From assembly GCA_964640655.1 (NCBI GenBank), contig CAZXFT010000016.1, positions 16,076-80,075 on the forward strand: DNA of 64,000 nt. Reading direction: 5' to 3'. The notes under the pieces were generated by a model that saw only the letters and a list, made by a program, of their open reading frames with translations, ran no database searches and had not been told where the DNA came from. The position numbers were made by a program, and so were the translations under genes. Origin of the DNA: BJGO01 sp964640655 (GTDB lineage Bacteria > Bacteroidota > Bacteroidia > Chitinophagales > UBA10324). Below, piece by piece: positions 1-8,670 of the stretch (its first letter is position 1; each line of letters begins with the position of its first letter).

Positions 1-471
1 TAAGATGGCAGTAAACATCATATCGCTCAATAATGAAGATTGAAAAAATGGCAATGCGGCGATGTATGATTGCAGCTGACCTTCTATAGTTAATGGATAC
101 AGTTCGGGGCTATACCAGAAAACTAAATTGGTAAACAGAAAAAAAACCAATGAACTAACTAATGAGCCGCTGATAATACGCGCTACAGATTTGCCTGAAA
201 TCAATATACCAATGCAAGTAGCCAGACAAAATGCGGAGTAAACTACAAACATGCCACTATGTATGCCTATGAATAAATCGCTGATTAACATGGCGGCAAT
301 CGGTACGAGAAAAGAAAAGCGTTTGTCCTTGTAAGTATATCCTGCAAAAAGCGCCATAGCGGTAATGGGAGAAAAATTCCACATCTGCAGCTTATTGAAT
401 ACAATACGTAGGATAACAGCAGCTAAAATGAGTGCTGTGGTAATTATAAAGTTTCGGTTGATGATTTTCAT
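1..471 (-). CDS. DUF6580-like integral membrane protein (C-terminus beyond the window)
   Basis: The reverse strand is open for 157 codons from an ATG at 471 to the window edge, so the C-terminus is missing. The product is strongly hydrophobic, with about four to five membrane segments. Short stretches such as NFSPITAMALFAGY, FLVPIAAMLISDLFIGIH and AALPFF match what I recall of the DUF6580 family of small Bacteroidota membrane proteins, whose substrate is unknown. It is the first of several leftward genes here and is separated by 84 bp from the lipoprotein gene transcribed toward it. The family call rests on remembered motifs; that it is a polytopic membrane protein is clear. Confidence 0.7.
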   Translation of the reverse strand, partial: MKIINRNFIITTALILAAVILRIVFNKLQMWNFSPITAMALFAGYTYKDKRFSFLVPIAAMLISDLFIGIHSGMFVVYSAFCLATCIGILISGKSVARIISGSLVSSLVFFLFTNLVFWYSPELYPLTIEGQLQSYIAALPFFQSSLLSDMMFTAIL

Positions 472-555
472 GTTTGTACTTTATTCAGAATTTGGGTTGC
501 GAAAGTAGTTAAAGATTGAAAATGGTATTTAGAGCATTTTGATATTATGCACACA

Positions 556-1047
556 TTAATAGTTTTTGTCCTGATACTCACCATCGGTGATCACCACTGA
601 GTCGGTGGGGCTGGCATAGGCAACTCCGCTGAATATGCCTTTGGTGTAATCGAAGTCAGTAGCATTCTTTACACCGGTAACGATTAATGTCCCATGCGAC
701 TTATCCTGTAATGCTTTACCCAATGTGTAAACTGTACCGTTGATCGTAAATAAAATGTAGGAGGAAGGATTATTTTCAAAAACATAAGAAGTAGCACCGT
801 TAAAATCACTTACACCACCAAAAGCAGAGTATCCACTTGAACCTGTTGCTGTAACCGAAAGAAGAAGTGCCGATGTTGTTTTGTTATCGTTTACAAACAC
901 ATTCGTGTTCATTTCAACCAAAGTGCCGTTGGCTTTAAATCGGAAAAATCCGCTTGAATCAGGCGTTGGTGTGTCTTCGTCTTTTTTCTTTTTATTACAG
1001 GAAAAAATTACTGCGCACGTCAACAGAAGTAGGATTATTTTATTCAT
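556..1047 (-). CDS. Small lipoprotein, DUF6252-like
   Basis: This is a 163-residue protein with a lipoprotein signal: a hydrophobic segment at residues 4-16 ends in IFSC, so Cys17 is the likely lipidated residue. A Lys-rich and Asp/Thr/Pro linker (about residues 18-32) follows, then a compact domain beginning FFRFKANGTLVEM. That opening resembles the DUF6252 family of Bacteroidota lipoproteins, whose function is unknown. It is probably attached to the inner or outer membrane facing the periplasm. It lies divergent to the T9SS gene at 1166, with 118 bp between the start codons. The family assignment is tentative. Confidence 0.7.
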   Translation of the reverse strand: MNKIILLLLTCAVIFSCNKKKKDEDTPTPDSSGFFRFKANGTLVEMNTNVFVNDNKTTSALLLSVTATGSSGYSAFGGVSDFNGATSYVFENNPSSYILFTINGTVYTLGKALQDKSHGTLIVTGVKNATDFDYTKGIFSGVAYASPTDSVVITDGEYQDKNY

Positions 1048-1117
1048 TGTACATTGAATTGTGAGCCAAAAATAATTATTGATTGGATTTGAACCTAAAT
1101 CAAAACATTTTACACTA

Positions 1118-1147
1118 TTTGATAGTATTTCTTATTCATTACCTTTA
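1118..1147 (+). promoter_or_regulatory. Candidate Bacteroidota promoter of the T9SS gene at 1166
   Basis: TTTG at 1118-1121 is followed after 18 nt by TACCTTTA at 1140-1147, one mismatch from the TAnnTTTG -7 consensus of the Bacteroidota primary sigma factor. Transcription would begin near 1154, giving a leader of about a dozen bases before the ATG at 1166. This is a pattern match only. Confidence 0.4.
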
Positions 1148-1165
1148 TACCACTAATACAAATCT

Positions 1166-2428
1166 ATGAAACACATCTCCTTACTCATATTTTTTGTGCT
1201 TATAAAGGCCACCTATATTTTAGCACAAACAACGGCAGTTCATTATCAGGGACAAGTGACTTTATCAAACGGTACTCCAGTAAGTGGAATACCTGTATTG
1301 GTTTCAGGTGATGCTGGCATCACATTTCAGTCCTCAGGTTTAACGGACGTAAACGGATATTATTCAGGAACATTTAATGTAACTGGTGCTACTTATTTTT
1401 TTTCACAAATCATTTCGTGCACGAACAATTTTGTAACACACGTTATTCCCTGGAATGGCTTGGATACTACCATTGCCTTTCCGCCGCTTGTCTATTGTAA
1501 CACCACAAATGATACGTTTACACTTTGTATTAATGCATATGTTACAGATACGGCTTCCATAAACGATAATTATTATACAGTTTATCTCATACAAAGCATG
1601 TCAACTCAAAATGGCGATAGTCTTTATTTAGTTGATACGGATACTATTTATACCGGTGAATTTGCTTGCTTCGACAATCTGGTAGGAACATACTATGCCA
1701 AGGCGATGATGTTGCAAGGGTCATCAGATTATGGTAATTACGTTCCAACTTATCAATTGATGTCTTATTTGTGGAATAATGCCACAGCACTAAACAGTAA
1801 TAGCGTGCAATTCCAGAACATCAATATGCTGCAAGGTGTTAGTACATCTGGGCCTGGCTTTATTGGCGGATTGGTTTCACAGGGTGCCAATAGATTGGAA
1901 TCTGAAAATGCTGTCGGGGATCCTATATCAGATGTAGACATCATTCTTTCCAACGACAATAATCAACCTATGAAGCACGTGAAGACCGACAATAATGGCA
2001 CATACAGTTTCTCCGATTTAGATTATGGCACATACAAGATATGGGCTGATGTATTAAACAAACCTTGTGTCGCTCCAATTGTTGTTACACTTACTCCCGA
2101 TCAGTTTTCAATTAACAATACTCTATTTACTGTTTCTGCCGATGCCGTTTACGGTTCGTTTACCAATAATCAATCTGTTTCAGATAATTTGAACACAGTT
2201 GTGTTGTTAGGTAATCCTGTTCACAACCAATTACGTTTGTATTCAACTATCAACCTGTCTGAAATTGACATTCAGGTAACGGACATAGTGGGTAAAGAAT
2301 ACTTGAATGCGCATTCTGAATTCAACGGAACATTGGATTTGAATGTTGCTGAATGGCCCAAAGGCATATACTCACTTCGCATACAAAGTCAAAGCCAGGT
2401 TCAGGTATTCAAATTTGTAAAGCAGTAA
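1166..2428 (+). CDS. T9SS-secreted protein with carboxypeptidase-regulatory-like domains
   Basis: The 420-residue product has a signal peptide (residues 1-20, ending near ILAQ). An Ig-like carboxypeptidase-regulatory repeat lies at about 22-75 (SNGTPVSGIPVLVSG, then TDVNGYYSG), and a second SdrD/Cna-B-like repeat at about 245-300 (DVDIILSN, TDNNGTYSFSDLDYGTY). The last 75 residues form a type A T9SS sorting domain with LGNPVHNQLRLY and WPKGIYSLRI. It should therefore cross the outer membrane by T9SS and be released or anchored at the surface. No catalytic domain is visible, so it is probably a structural or adhesive protein. A bidirectional terminator follows at 2459. Confidence 0.85.
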   Translation: MKHISLLIFFVLIKATYILAQTTAVHYQGQVTLSNGTPVSGIPVLVSGDAGITFQSSGLTDVNGYYSGTFNVTGATYFFSQIISCTNNFVTHVIPWNGLDTTIAFPPLVYCNTTNDTFTLCINAYVTDTASINDNYYTVYLIQSMSTQNGDSLYLVDTDTIYTGEFACFDNLVGTYYAKAMMLQGSSDYGNYVPTYQLMSYLWNNATALNSNSVQFQNINMLQGVSTSGPGFIGGLVSQGANRLESENAVGDPISDVDIILSNDNNQPMKHVKTDNNGTYSFSDLDYGTYKIWADVLNKPCVAPIVVTLTPDQFSINNTLFTVSADAVYGSFTNNQSVSDNLNTVVLLGNPVHNQLRLYSTINLSEIDIQVTDIVGKEYLNAHSEFNGTLDLNVAEWPKGIYSLRIQSQSQVQVFKFVKQ

Positions 2429-2458
2429 CATCCATTCAGGAATCATTCTTTTTACAAT

Positions 2459-2493
2459 AAAAAAATCCCCTGCTATGAGCAGAGGATTTTTAT
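2459..2493. terminator. Bidirectional rho-independent terminator between convergent genes
   Basis: Stem arms at 2464-2474 and 2478-2488 pair over 11 positions with one mismatch around an ATG loop. The arms are flanked by an A run on the left and a T run on the right, so the structure can stop both the T9SS gene ending at 2428 and the leftward gene ending at 2511. Confidence 0.85.
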
Positions 2494-2510
2494 AAAAGGA
2501 ATTACAGAAT

Positions 2511-3521
2511 TTATTTAGGGAAATAGTAAATTCTTGTCAATACTTTACTGTAATCATAATTTACTTCTCCCGGGTCGGTAGCATACTCCTCAATCACATA
2601 TTCTTCTACCGAAATTCCTTTATCATTAATGTACTTATCCATTGCCGCGTGAGCCTTTTCAGATTGATTGTAAGGGCCATAGTACTCAATGCATAAAGCT
2701 TTAGTGTTTGGAATCATAATAACATTCAGCCCGGTCCAGTTTCCTTTTTCATTTGCTACTGGAAAAGCCGGTGCAATATCTGCCATCTGAGTGGTCATAT
2801 CCCAACTGTAAGCAATGCTAACAGGCGCACCGGTCATTTGTGCCTTGTTTTTACCCAATGCTGCGCCAAGTTCCATATATGTACTAGAGAAAAAACTGGA
2901 GTCAACTTGAGAAAATGGAACTTTTACGCGCTTTCCAATGTAGGTTGTCGGTGAGAATGGCACCTCTTTTACTTCATAAGCTGGCTTTGCATTTTCTATC
3001 ACTTCCTTCAGAGACGCAAGACCTTTTTCATAATCAGGACCCAACATCTTTTCCATATCCATAAAGTACATAAATATACTGTTCACAAAATTGTGTTGCG
3101 TATGGAATGTCCAGGTAACGAGTGTGCCGTCGGTAGTATCTTTCATAATCCATTTTCCGTCTGCTTCACTTTCAAAAGGCTCAAGAAATTTCAAACTGAA
3201 AGTAAGATTATCATCAGGTACAACTTCTGTTAACGTCATTGTACCACTGCCTACATCTTTATTGCCTTTCCAACTGTAGCTATGACCAACTTCTCCGGCA
3301 TTGCCAGAGTATTCGTACTTACAGGCAGGATCTAACTTAGCCCAGGGACTCCATTCAATCATACGGGAGTAGTCTGCTAGTACTTTATAAACAGCCGATT
3401 TATCTGAATTAATAATAATTCTGCGACTCATGTTAAACTCTTTGGGAGCTATTATACCAATGATGCCTAGGAACAGAATAACAATAAGCAGTATGATGCC
3501 TATCCATTTTAAAATTTTCAT
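2511..3521 (-). CDS. SRPBCC domain fused to a GyrI-like effector-binding domain
   Basis: The 336-residue protein has an N-terminal membrane anchor (residues 4-26), then a polyketide cyclase/SRPBCC-type ligand-binding domain at about 30-175 (INSDKSAVYKVLADYSRMIEW, with LTEVVPDD and VTWTFHTQ). The C-terminal half, about 180-336, resembles GyrI/AraC-type effector-binding domains (MIPNTKALCIEYYGPY, EEYATDPGEV). Both folds bind small hydrophobic ligands. With an N-terminal anchor and no DNA-binding domain it probably works as an anchored sensor or binding protein, but no ligand can be inferred. It is transcribed alone and converges on the terminator at 2459. Confidence 0.8.
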   Translation of the reverse strand: MKILKWIGIILLIVILFLGIIGIIAPKEFNMSRRIIINSDKSAVYKVLADYSRMIEWSPWAKLDPACKYEYSGNAGEVGHSYSWKGNKDVGSGTMTLTEVVPDDNLTFSLKFLEPFESEADGKWIMKDTTDGTLVTWTFHTQHNFVNSIFMYFMDMEKMLGPDYEKGLASLKEVIENAKPAYEVKEVPFSPTTYIGKRVKVPFSQVDSSFFSSTYMELGAALGKNKAQMTGAPVSIAYSWDMTTQMADIAPAFPVANEKGNWTGLNVIMIPNTKALCIEYYGPYNQSEKAHAAMDKYINDKGISVEEYVIEEYATDPGEVNYDYSKVLTRIYYFPK

Positions 3522-3750
3522 AAGTAGGGTGATTTTTTTTGCAATGTAATCATTTATATCAATTATTCAAGTATGTGAGAATATTTAAACTTGACGATGC
3601 ATAAAATTAGCGTTGCAGCACGAAGTATCGGTTTAATCTGTCAACTTAAAATCTATATTCAGGATCTTATAATTTTCTATTTGTCAATCTAATACAAAAC
3701 AAGTATATATAAAATATTAAGAGTCATTAGCTTTCCAACTCTTTTGTTAC

Positions 3751-5370
3751 TTACAATTTTTTCAGCAGAGATATTTCAAACAGCATTACGCTATCGTCAA
3801 CTACTACATTTTTCTTCTTGCATTTTCCATCGTATATGACCTGTACAGTAGTGCTTACCGGCAAGCGATGTGCTTCGTTGTTGATAATAAAATAAACAGG
3901 CATTTTAAAATCCTTGTTTTCGCACTTCCAGCGTGCTGTCAACTTATTCTTTGAAATGCCATACTCCAATTCAGGAATGTCCTTGTTCATGAGATATTGA
4001 TTAAAGAAGGCAGTATAGTCTTCACCAAAAAATTGATTGGTGTATTGAATAAACAAAGCAGTGGAACATTCTTTAAAGGCAAAATGTGTTTGCAATGATT
4101 TCAGCCAAATAAGAAATCGCTTGTCATCCTGGATTAGGGCTCTGAAAGTGTGAATAACCCATGCGCCTTTAAAATACATGTCGTTATCGCTTTTTATGCC
4201 CTGGTAGTTAACTCCGTAAGGCCCTACAACCGGAAACTTGTTCTGTATACGCCAACGCATATTCTTCATATACCTGTTTACTTCTTCAGGCTCTTTGGTA
4301 CATTCCACATAAAGTGCTTCGGCATAGGTACCAAAACCTTCGTGCAGCCACATATCGGCATTGTCTGCTGCTGTGAGTTGATTGCCCCACCATTCGTGAG
4401 CCGTTTCGTGCAGTATTATGAAATCAAAACCAAGTGCAGTGTTCAGATATGCGTTGCCATAACTAATGCAACTCTGATGTTCCATTCCCCAGTAATGTGT
4501 TTCAACAAGTTTGTAACCATCTCGAACAAAAGGGTAGGGACCGAAATAATTTTCGTAACAACCTAATATCAAAGGTACTTGTTTAAAATGTTGTTTGGCT
4601 TTTTCGAGATTGTAACTCAGTACATAATATTCCAAAGGAAGTTTAATGCCGCCGGTTATTACAGTATCAGTGAAGTACACATAGTCGGCTATGTTGATTG
4701 TTACATTGTAATTGTTGACAGGGTATGTAACTCGCCATGTTACATGTTTTTTACTCTGGACTGTTGTTTCCTTTTCTTTTTGTCCATTGCATACGCAGGT
4801 GAGTCCTATTGGATGAGTTATTGTGATTCGCATACTGTCCGGTTCATCGCTTTGGTGATCTTTGCAAGGCCACCAGCAGGAGGCGCCTGTACCCTGACAG
4901 GCTACTCCAATCCAGTCGGATCCCTGAATATCTTTTTCCCATACAAAACCTCCATCCCAGGGTGGGGTTACTGCACGCTGTGGTTTACCGTCATAATACA
5001 CCCTGATGGATTTAAATGCTCCGGCTTTACCATCGAGTTGAATAAATATTGCATTGCCTATACGTCGATAATTCAACAATTTGTTATCGCTAATAATACT
5101 GTCAATTTTAAAGTTATTGAATAAATCCACTTGTAAAGAATCAAAATCAGTAAGGCAACGAAATGACATATCGTTATAGCCGGCAATGCTTTGCTTACGT
5201 GGCATCACTTCGACGTTTAAGTGATAGTAATGAACATCGTAACAAGAACGTGCGGTGCTGAGTGTGCCGCGCAAAGTATCGTTGTGTGTGAATTGCGCTT
5301 GTGTTGACAATTGAAAAAGCAACAGAATAGAGAGTATTGTTATGGTAAGTTTTAGGGTGATCTTGTACAT
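3751..5370 (-). CDS. M1-family zinc aminopeptidase, exported
   Basis: The protein has 540 residues and a signal peptide (residues 1-25, ending STQAQ). The gluzincin site is complete: H321-E-x-x-H325 in HETAHEWWGNQ, with the third zinc ligand E344 in WLHEGFGTYAE, the usual 18-residue spacing. The M1 exopeptidase motif is present as GMEHQ in the segment before it. An N-terminal beta domain precedes the catalytic domain. At this length it lacks the long C-terminal helical domain of larger M1 enzymes. It should remove N-terminal amino acids from peptides in the periplasm or outside the cell. I start it at the ATG at 5370; a TTG 15 bp upstream is in frame but would only prefix the signal peptide. 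Confidence 0.92.
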   Translation of the reverse strand: MYKITLKLTITILSILLLFQLSTQAQFTHNDTLRGTLSTARSCYDVHYYHLNVEVMPRKQSIAGYNDMSFRCLTDFDSLQVDLFNNFKIDSIISDNKLLNYRRIGNAIFIQLDGKAGAFKSIRVYYDGKPQRAVTPPWDGGFVWEKDIQGSDWIGVACQGTGASCWWPCKDHQSDEPDSMRITITHPIGLTCVCNGQKEKETTVQSKKHVTWRVTYPVNNYNVTINIADYVYFTDTVITGGIKLPLEYYVLSYNLEKAKQHFKQVPLILGCYENYFGPYPFVRDGYKLVETHYWGMEHQSCISYGNAYLNTALGFDFIILHETAHEWWGNQLTAADNADMWLHEGFGTYAEALYVECTKEPEEVNRYMKNMRWRIQNKFPVVGPYGVNYQGIKSDNDMYFKGAWVIHTFRALIQDDKRFLIWLKSLQTHFAFKECSTALFIQYTNQFFGEDYTAFFNQYLMNKDIPELEYGISKNKLTARWKCENKDFKMPVYFIINNEAHRLPVSTTVQVIYDGKCKKKNVVVDDSVMLFEISLLKKL

Positions 5371-5424
5371 CTTGTAAAAATACAATTGGTGGAATTACCT
5401 ATATTGCCATAATTAGTTAATCGT

Positions 5425-6210
5425 ATGAAGGAATGTTTAAACTGCGGTTCAAAAGTAGAATCGAAATTCTGTAGCAATTGCGGACAAAAAACAGATGTGA
5501 CAAGACTTAGTATAAAACACTTTTTTACACACCACATTCTCCATGGTGTGTTACACGTTGACCGTGGAATATTGTTCACTATCAAGCAAGCATTTGTAAG
5601 ACCGGGCAAGGCAGCATTGGATTATATAGCAGGTAAGCGCATCAGGTATTATAATGTGTTTTACTTGATTTTGATTACACTCACCTTGAACATTATCATT
5701 CTGCATTATCTCGAAGGATTAAGAGGTTATCGTGCGGTGCAATCGGAAGGTGACGGTGTTAAACTGGATGAGTTTCTGAGTAAATATGTGAAGTACATCA
5801 TCCTATGTTTTGTGCCATTGTTCTCGCTCAATGCGCGTTTGTTATTTAATAGAGTGGCATTTAATCTTGCCGAGCATCACATACTTGCCGGAATTGCCTT
5901 GTTTTGTGCTACCTTTATAGTAACCGTGAGCAACTTGCTGGAGTTAATTGTGACTCTGTTATTCAGAGAAGTAAGCAACGGTTCGAGGGGGGCATCACCG
6001 AACTGGGTTAGTTTGGCTATAATATGTTTAATCTTTTTTTATACGGTGCTCGTATATGTACAGGCTTTGTATAAACACTATACCACCTTGGGTTTCATCT
6101 GGCGGATGGCTTCGGTGTATGTATTGTTTCTGATAGAATTAATTGCGTTGTTAGTTCTTGTTATTCAGATTATTTCGGGTGGAAATTTTGAGGGTACTTA
6201 CCAGATATAG
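5425..6210 (+). CDS. DUF3667 zinc-ribbon membrane protein
   Basis: The 261-residue protein starts with a zinc ribbon (C4-x2-C7, C16-x2-C19), then LSIKHFF and DRGILFTIKQAFVRPGKA, the signature of DUF3667. Four or more transmembrane helices follow (around 72-92, 115-135, 148-172, 188-210 and 222-245). The family is widespread in Bacteroidota and has no established function; the usual picture is a cytoplasmic ribbon attached to a membrane bundle. It is divergent from the M1 peptidase gene with only 54 bp between the starts. The following 279 bp contain no gene that I can see. Confidence 0.85.
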   Translation: MKECLNCGSKVESKFCSNCGQKTDVTRLSIKHFFTHHILHGVLHVDRGILFTIKQAFVRPGKAALDYIAGKRIRYYNVFYLILITLTLNIIILHYLEGLRGYRAVQSEGDGVKLDEFLSKYVKYIILCFVPLFSLNARLLFNRVAFNLAEHHILAGIALFCATFIVTVSNLLELIVTLLFREVSNGSRGASPNWVSLAIICLIFFYTVLVYVQALYKHYTTLGFIWRMASVYVLFLIELIALLVLVIQIISGGNFEGTYQI

Positions 6211-6489
6211 TTATTAAATGCAAGAGATAAAAATAGTGTTGATGTAATATTTTAAAATTTTGCTGGAAAAGAAGTATACCCAGGTTATCACTTTAATAAA
6301 AGACGCAATTAATTAACATACAGCGAGGTCCTAATTATTACCTAGGTTTTTATATTAACAGTGCAAATACAAGCTATGAATATGATTCATGAAATCAAAT
6401 TTATGACTCTTAGAGGTGTAATTAGATTTATGCTACGAAATCGAATTTTTTGAAGTTTGTATTAATATATAAACTCAATTACAGTACTA

Positions 6490-7473
6490 TCATAACTGAT
6501 GCTTCTTATTTGCTGCAACACGTTTAAGATTCCAGGTTACTATTTCGTTGAAGTCATGCTTTCTCTCCTTGCAGTCTGAAAGAGCACATAAAGAGCATGA
6601 AAAGCTTTCACATCCATCAGTATGAATATAAAACTCAACCGAATTACCGTACTTCTCTCTTACAAGCGATGTGAGAGTGTCAATTTCTTGATGAGCTTCT
6701 CGGGTATTAAAATACCAGGGTACGGTAAGGTGGCAATCAATGTGCAATATGCTGCCATACTTAATAATACGCAGGTTATGGAGGTCTATCCATTTAGCAC
6801 TGCGATGTTTGTTAAGGTATGAGATCATTTCATTCATTAATAAGAAATCCGCTTCGTCCATAATGCCTGCCAGTGAATTCCTGACAATCTGAACTCCTGT
6901 GAAAATGATAAAACCTGATAAGATCAAAGCAACCACACTGTCCAACCAAAGTGCATCTGTTAATAAAATCAGAATCAATCCTATAATAATTCCCAGGGTA
7001 GAGTAGGTATCGCTTTGCAAATGTTTGCCTGCTGCAATTAATGGATAGGAGTGGTTCTTTTGTCCGGTCTTTAATGTATACCTTCCGACAATATAATTAA
7101 CCACTGCTGAAGCACTAATCAAATACAAACCGGTATCAATTTGCCGTACAGTATGACCAATAAAGAAACTCATCACTGCTTTGTAGGCAATCAGCAATCC
7201 AGCAGTACATATCAATGTTCCTTCGATTGCCGATGATATAAACTCCACTTTACCGTGACCATAAGGATGATTTTCGTCCCGAGGTTTGGCCGAAAGTATC
7301 AAACTATACAAGCCCAACGAGGCAGCAGCAATATTGACTATACTTTCTAATGCATCTGTCAGGATAGAAACTGATGCTGTCAGATACCATGCAGTAATCT
7401 TAAAAGAAAAAAGCAAAACTGAAACCACGAGGAGCATTTGCTGAACTCGTATATTCTGTCTTGCTGTTTGCAT
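6490..7473 (-). CDS. Cation diffusion facilitator (CDF) transporter
   Basis: CDF proteins export divalent metals (Zn, Fe, Mn, Co) from the cytoplasm by proton antiport. The product has six predicted membrane helices. Metal-site motifs are visible as SVSILTDALESIVN in TM2 and as KHLQSDTYSTLG in TM5, and ENHPYGHGKVEF lies between TM2 and TM3. The C-terminal cytoplasmic domain ends in a cysteine-rich tail (C-x4-C-x2-C-x4-C followed by KER). I chose the ATG at 7473 because family members begin just before the first helix and this avoids overlap with the peroxiredoxin gene; the frame is open to 7545. It lies 25 bp downstream of the peroxiredoxin gene on the same strand, probably in one operon. Confidence 0.88.
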   Translation of the reverse strand: MQTARQNIRVQQMLLVVSVLLFSFKITAWYLTASVSILTDALESIVNIAAASLGLYSLILSAKPRDENHPYGHGKVEFISSAIEGTLICTAGLLIAYKAVMSFFIGHTVRQIDTGLYLISASAVVNYIVGRYTLKTGQKNHSYPLIAAGKHLQSDTYSTLGIIIGLILILLTDALWLDSVVALILSGFIIFTGVQIVRNSLAGIMDEADFLLMNEMISYLNKHRSAKWIDLHNLRIIKYGSILHIDCHLTVPWYFNTREAHQEIDTLTSLVREKYGNSVEFYIHTDGCESFSCSLCALSDCKERKHDFNEIVTWNLKRVAANKKHQL

Positions 7474-7498
7474 GTAACTAAGAAATGTATTTTGATCT

Positions 7499-8044
7499 TT
7501 AAAGGGTCGGTTGTCCTTTATGCCAGTTACAAGGTACATTAACACCTATTTGTAAACCGTCGAGTACGCGTAATACCTCATTAACATTTCTTCCAACACT
7601 TAAATCGTTAAGACAAACCCAGCGAATGATGCCTTTAGGGTCAGCAATGTAAGTTGCACGATAGGCCACTCGTTCTGCTTGATTAAGTATTCCCAACTCT
7701 TCAGCTAATGATTTTGAAGTATCAGCCAACATTGGAAATTGCAGATGTTTCAAATCAGGATGTTGCATTCTCCATGCAAGATGAACATATTCAGTATCTG
7801 TACTGGCACCTACTAATAAGGTGTTGCGGTTGACAAACTCTTGATGCTGTCTGTTGAATTCAGCTATTTCAGTAGGACATATGAAAGTGAAATCTTTTGG
7901 CCACCAGAACATCACCATCCATTTTCCATCTTTCATTAGTTCTTCTGAATTTAATCTGGCAAACTCTTTACCCATTTCGATGGATACACAGGCTTTTTTG
8001 TTAAACGCAGGAAATGCCGATCCCACACTGAGTATTCTGTTCAT
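7499..8044 (-). CDS. AhpC/Prx1-type 2-Cys peroxiredoxin
   Basis: This thiol peroxidase reduces hydrogen peroxide and organic hydroperoxides. The 181-residue protein carries the peroxidatic Cys56 in DFTFICPTE and a resolving Cys172 in the C-terminal VPCNW, so it is a 2-Cys enzyme. An AhpC-type arginine and dimer segment (AYRATYIADPKGIIRW) is also visible. Length is near the usual 185-200. No AhpF partner is nearby, so the reductant is probably thioredoxin or an AhpF encoded elsewhere. The metal-efflux gene follows directly, which suggests joint handling of metal and oxidative stress. Confidence 0.92.
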   Translation of the reverse strand: MNRILSVGSAFPAFNKKACVSIEMGKEFARLNSEELMKDGKWMVMFWWPKDFTFICPTEIAEFNRQHQEFVNRNTLLVGASTDTEYVHLAWRMQHPDLKHLQFPMLADTSKSLAEELGILNQAERVAYRATYIADPKGIIRWVCLNDLSVGRNVNEVLRVLDGLQIGVNVPCNWHKGQPTL

Positions 8045-8112
8045 AATATCAATTGATGTGATTCTTTAGAGGATAGCAAATATCTGAAAGCGTGATTGAA
8101 AATGTTGGCAAT

Positions 8113-8142
8113 AAAAAAAAGCAACTGCCCTTCAAGTTGCTT
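8113..8142 (-). terminator. Rho-independent terminator of the small T9SS gene
   Basis: Arms 8119-8126 and 8135-8142 pair perfectly over 8 bp with an 8-nt loop. Read leftward, the stem is followed by an uninterrupted T run (A run on the plus strand, 8113-8120). It lies 30 bp past the stop at 8173. Confidence 0.85.
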
Positions 8143-8172
8143 CACATTAATTTCAAATTGTTAACTAAAACA

Positions 8173-8529
8173 TTATTCAATTTTCAATCGAATGATTTTA
8201 TACTCGTTTACTTCGTCATCCACTTTAACAAAGTATAAACCCTTTGGAGTATCACTGTTCAGTAAAACCTGAAAACGAAAATATCCGTTTTCGTCTCCTG
8301 TTACCATATGTGAATATATAGCCTGCCCGATGATGTTCAAGACAGAAATATTGCATGTTCTGTTTGTATTGGTAGTGTAAGCTTCTATATAAAAGTTAGT
8401 GGTTGCAGGGTTTGGATAGACATTGACTTGTTCTTTATCAATAACTGGAACATTAATCAATGAATGCTGCGCATCTGCACTGAACATTACACTAAAGACT
8501 AAGAAGAGTATGTAGAAGTATCTAATCAT
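8173..8529 (-). CDS. Minimal T9SS sorting-domain protein
   Basis: Only 118 residues long: a signal peptide (1-20, ending SADAQ), about a dozen residues of linker, then a full type A T9SS sorting domain (VYPNPATTNFYIEAY, ISVLNIIGQAIY, GLYFVKVDDE). There is no passenger domain. It could be a small secreted or surface protein in which the sorting domain is the whole product, or the surviving 3' end of a longer gene. The intact start and signal peptide and the terminator directly downstream argue for a genuine short gene. It is transcribed alone. Confidence 0.8.
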   Translation of the reverse strand: MIRYFYILFLVFSVMFSADAQHSLINVPVIDKEQVNVYPNPATTNFYIEAYTTNTNRTCNISVLNIIGQAIYSHMVTGDENGYFRFQVLLNSDTPKGLYFVKVDDEVNEYKIIRLKIE

Positions 8530-8617
8530 TCTAATATTGATTTTAAAACGCGTTGCTTACCTAAAAAGTTACAATCAGCGTGCCGTTATTTATTTGTTTT
8601 TTTCGGTGGAATGTAAT

Positions 8618-8649
8618 AGAAACTAAAAAGCCGCTGAAAAAGCGGCTTT
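8618..8649 (-). terminator. Rho-independent terminator of the lipoprotein gene
   Basis: Arms 8627-8635 and 8641-8649 form a perfect 9-bp GC-rich stem with a 5-nt loop, followed on the minus strand by a T-rich tail. It lies 22 bp beyond the stop codon at 8671. Confidence 0.85.
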
Positions 8650-8670
8650 ATATAAATCTTTAATGAAGAA

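Noticed and set aside
4150..5124. Open frames on the plus strand inside the M1 peptidase gene
   Set aside because: They lie wholly opposite a gene with complete catalytic motifs and translate to Cys/Phe/Val-rich sequence without family features.
6211..6489. Possible mobile-element remnant or RNA in the gap before the CDF gene
   Set aside because: Only a repeated AAATTTATG/AGATTTATG pair and an ACCTAGGT palindrome are visible in AT-rich DNA; nothing supports a specific feature.
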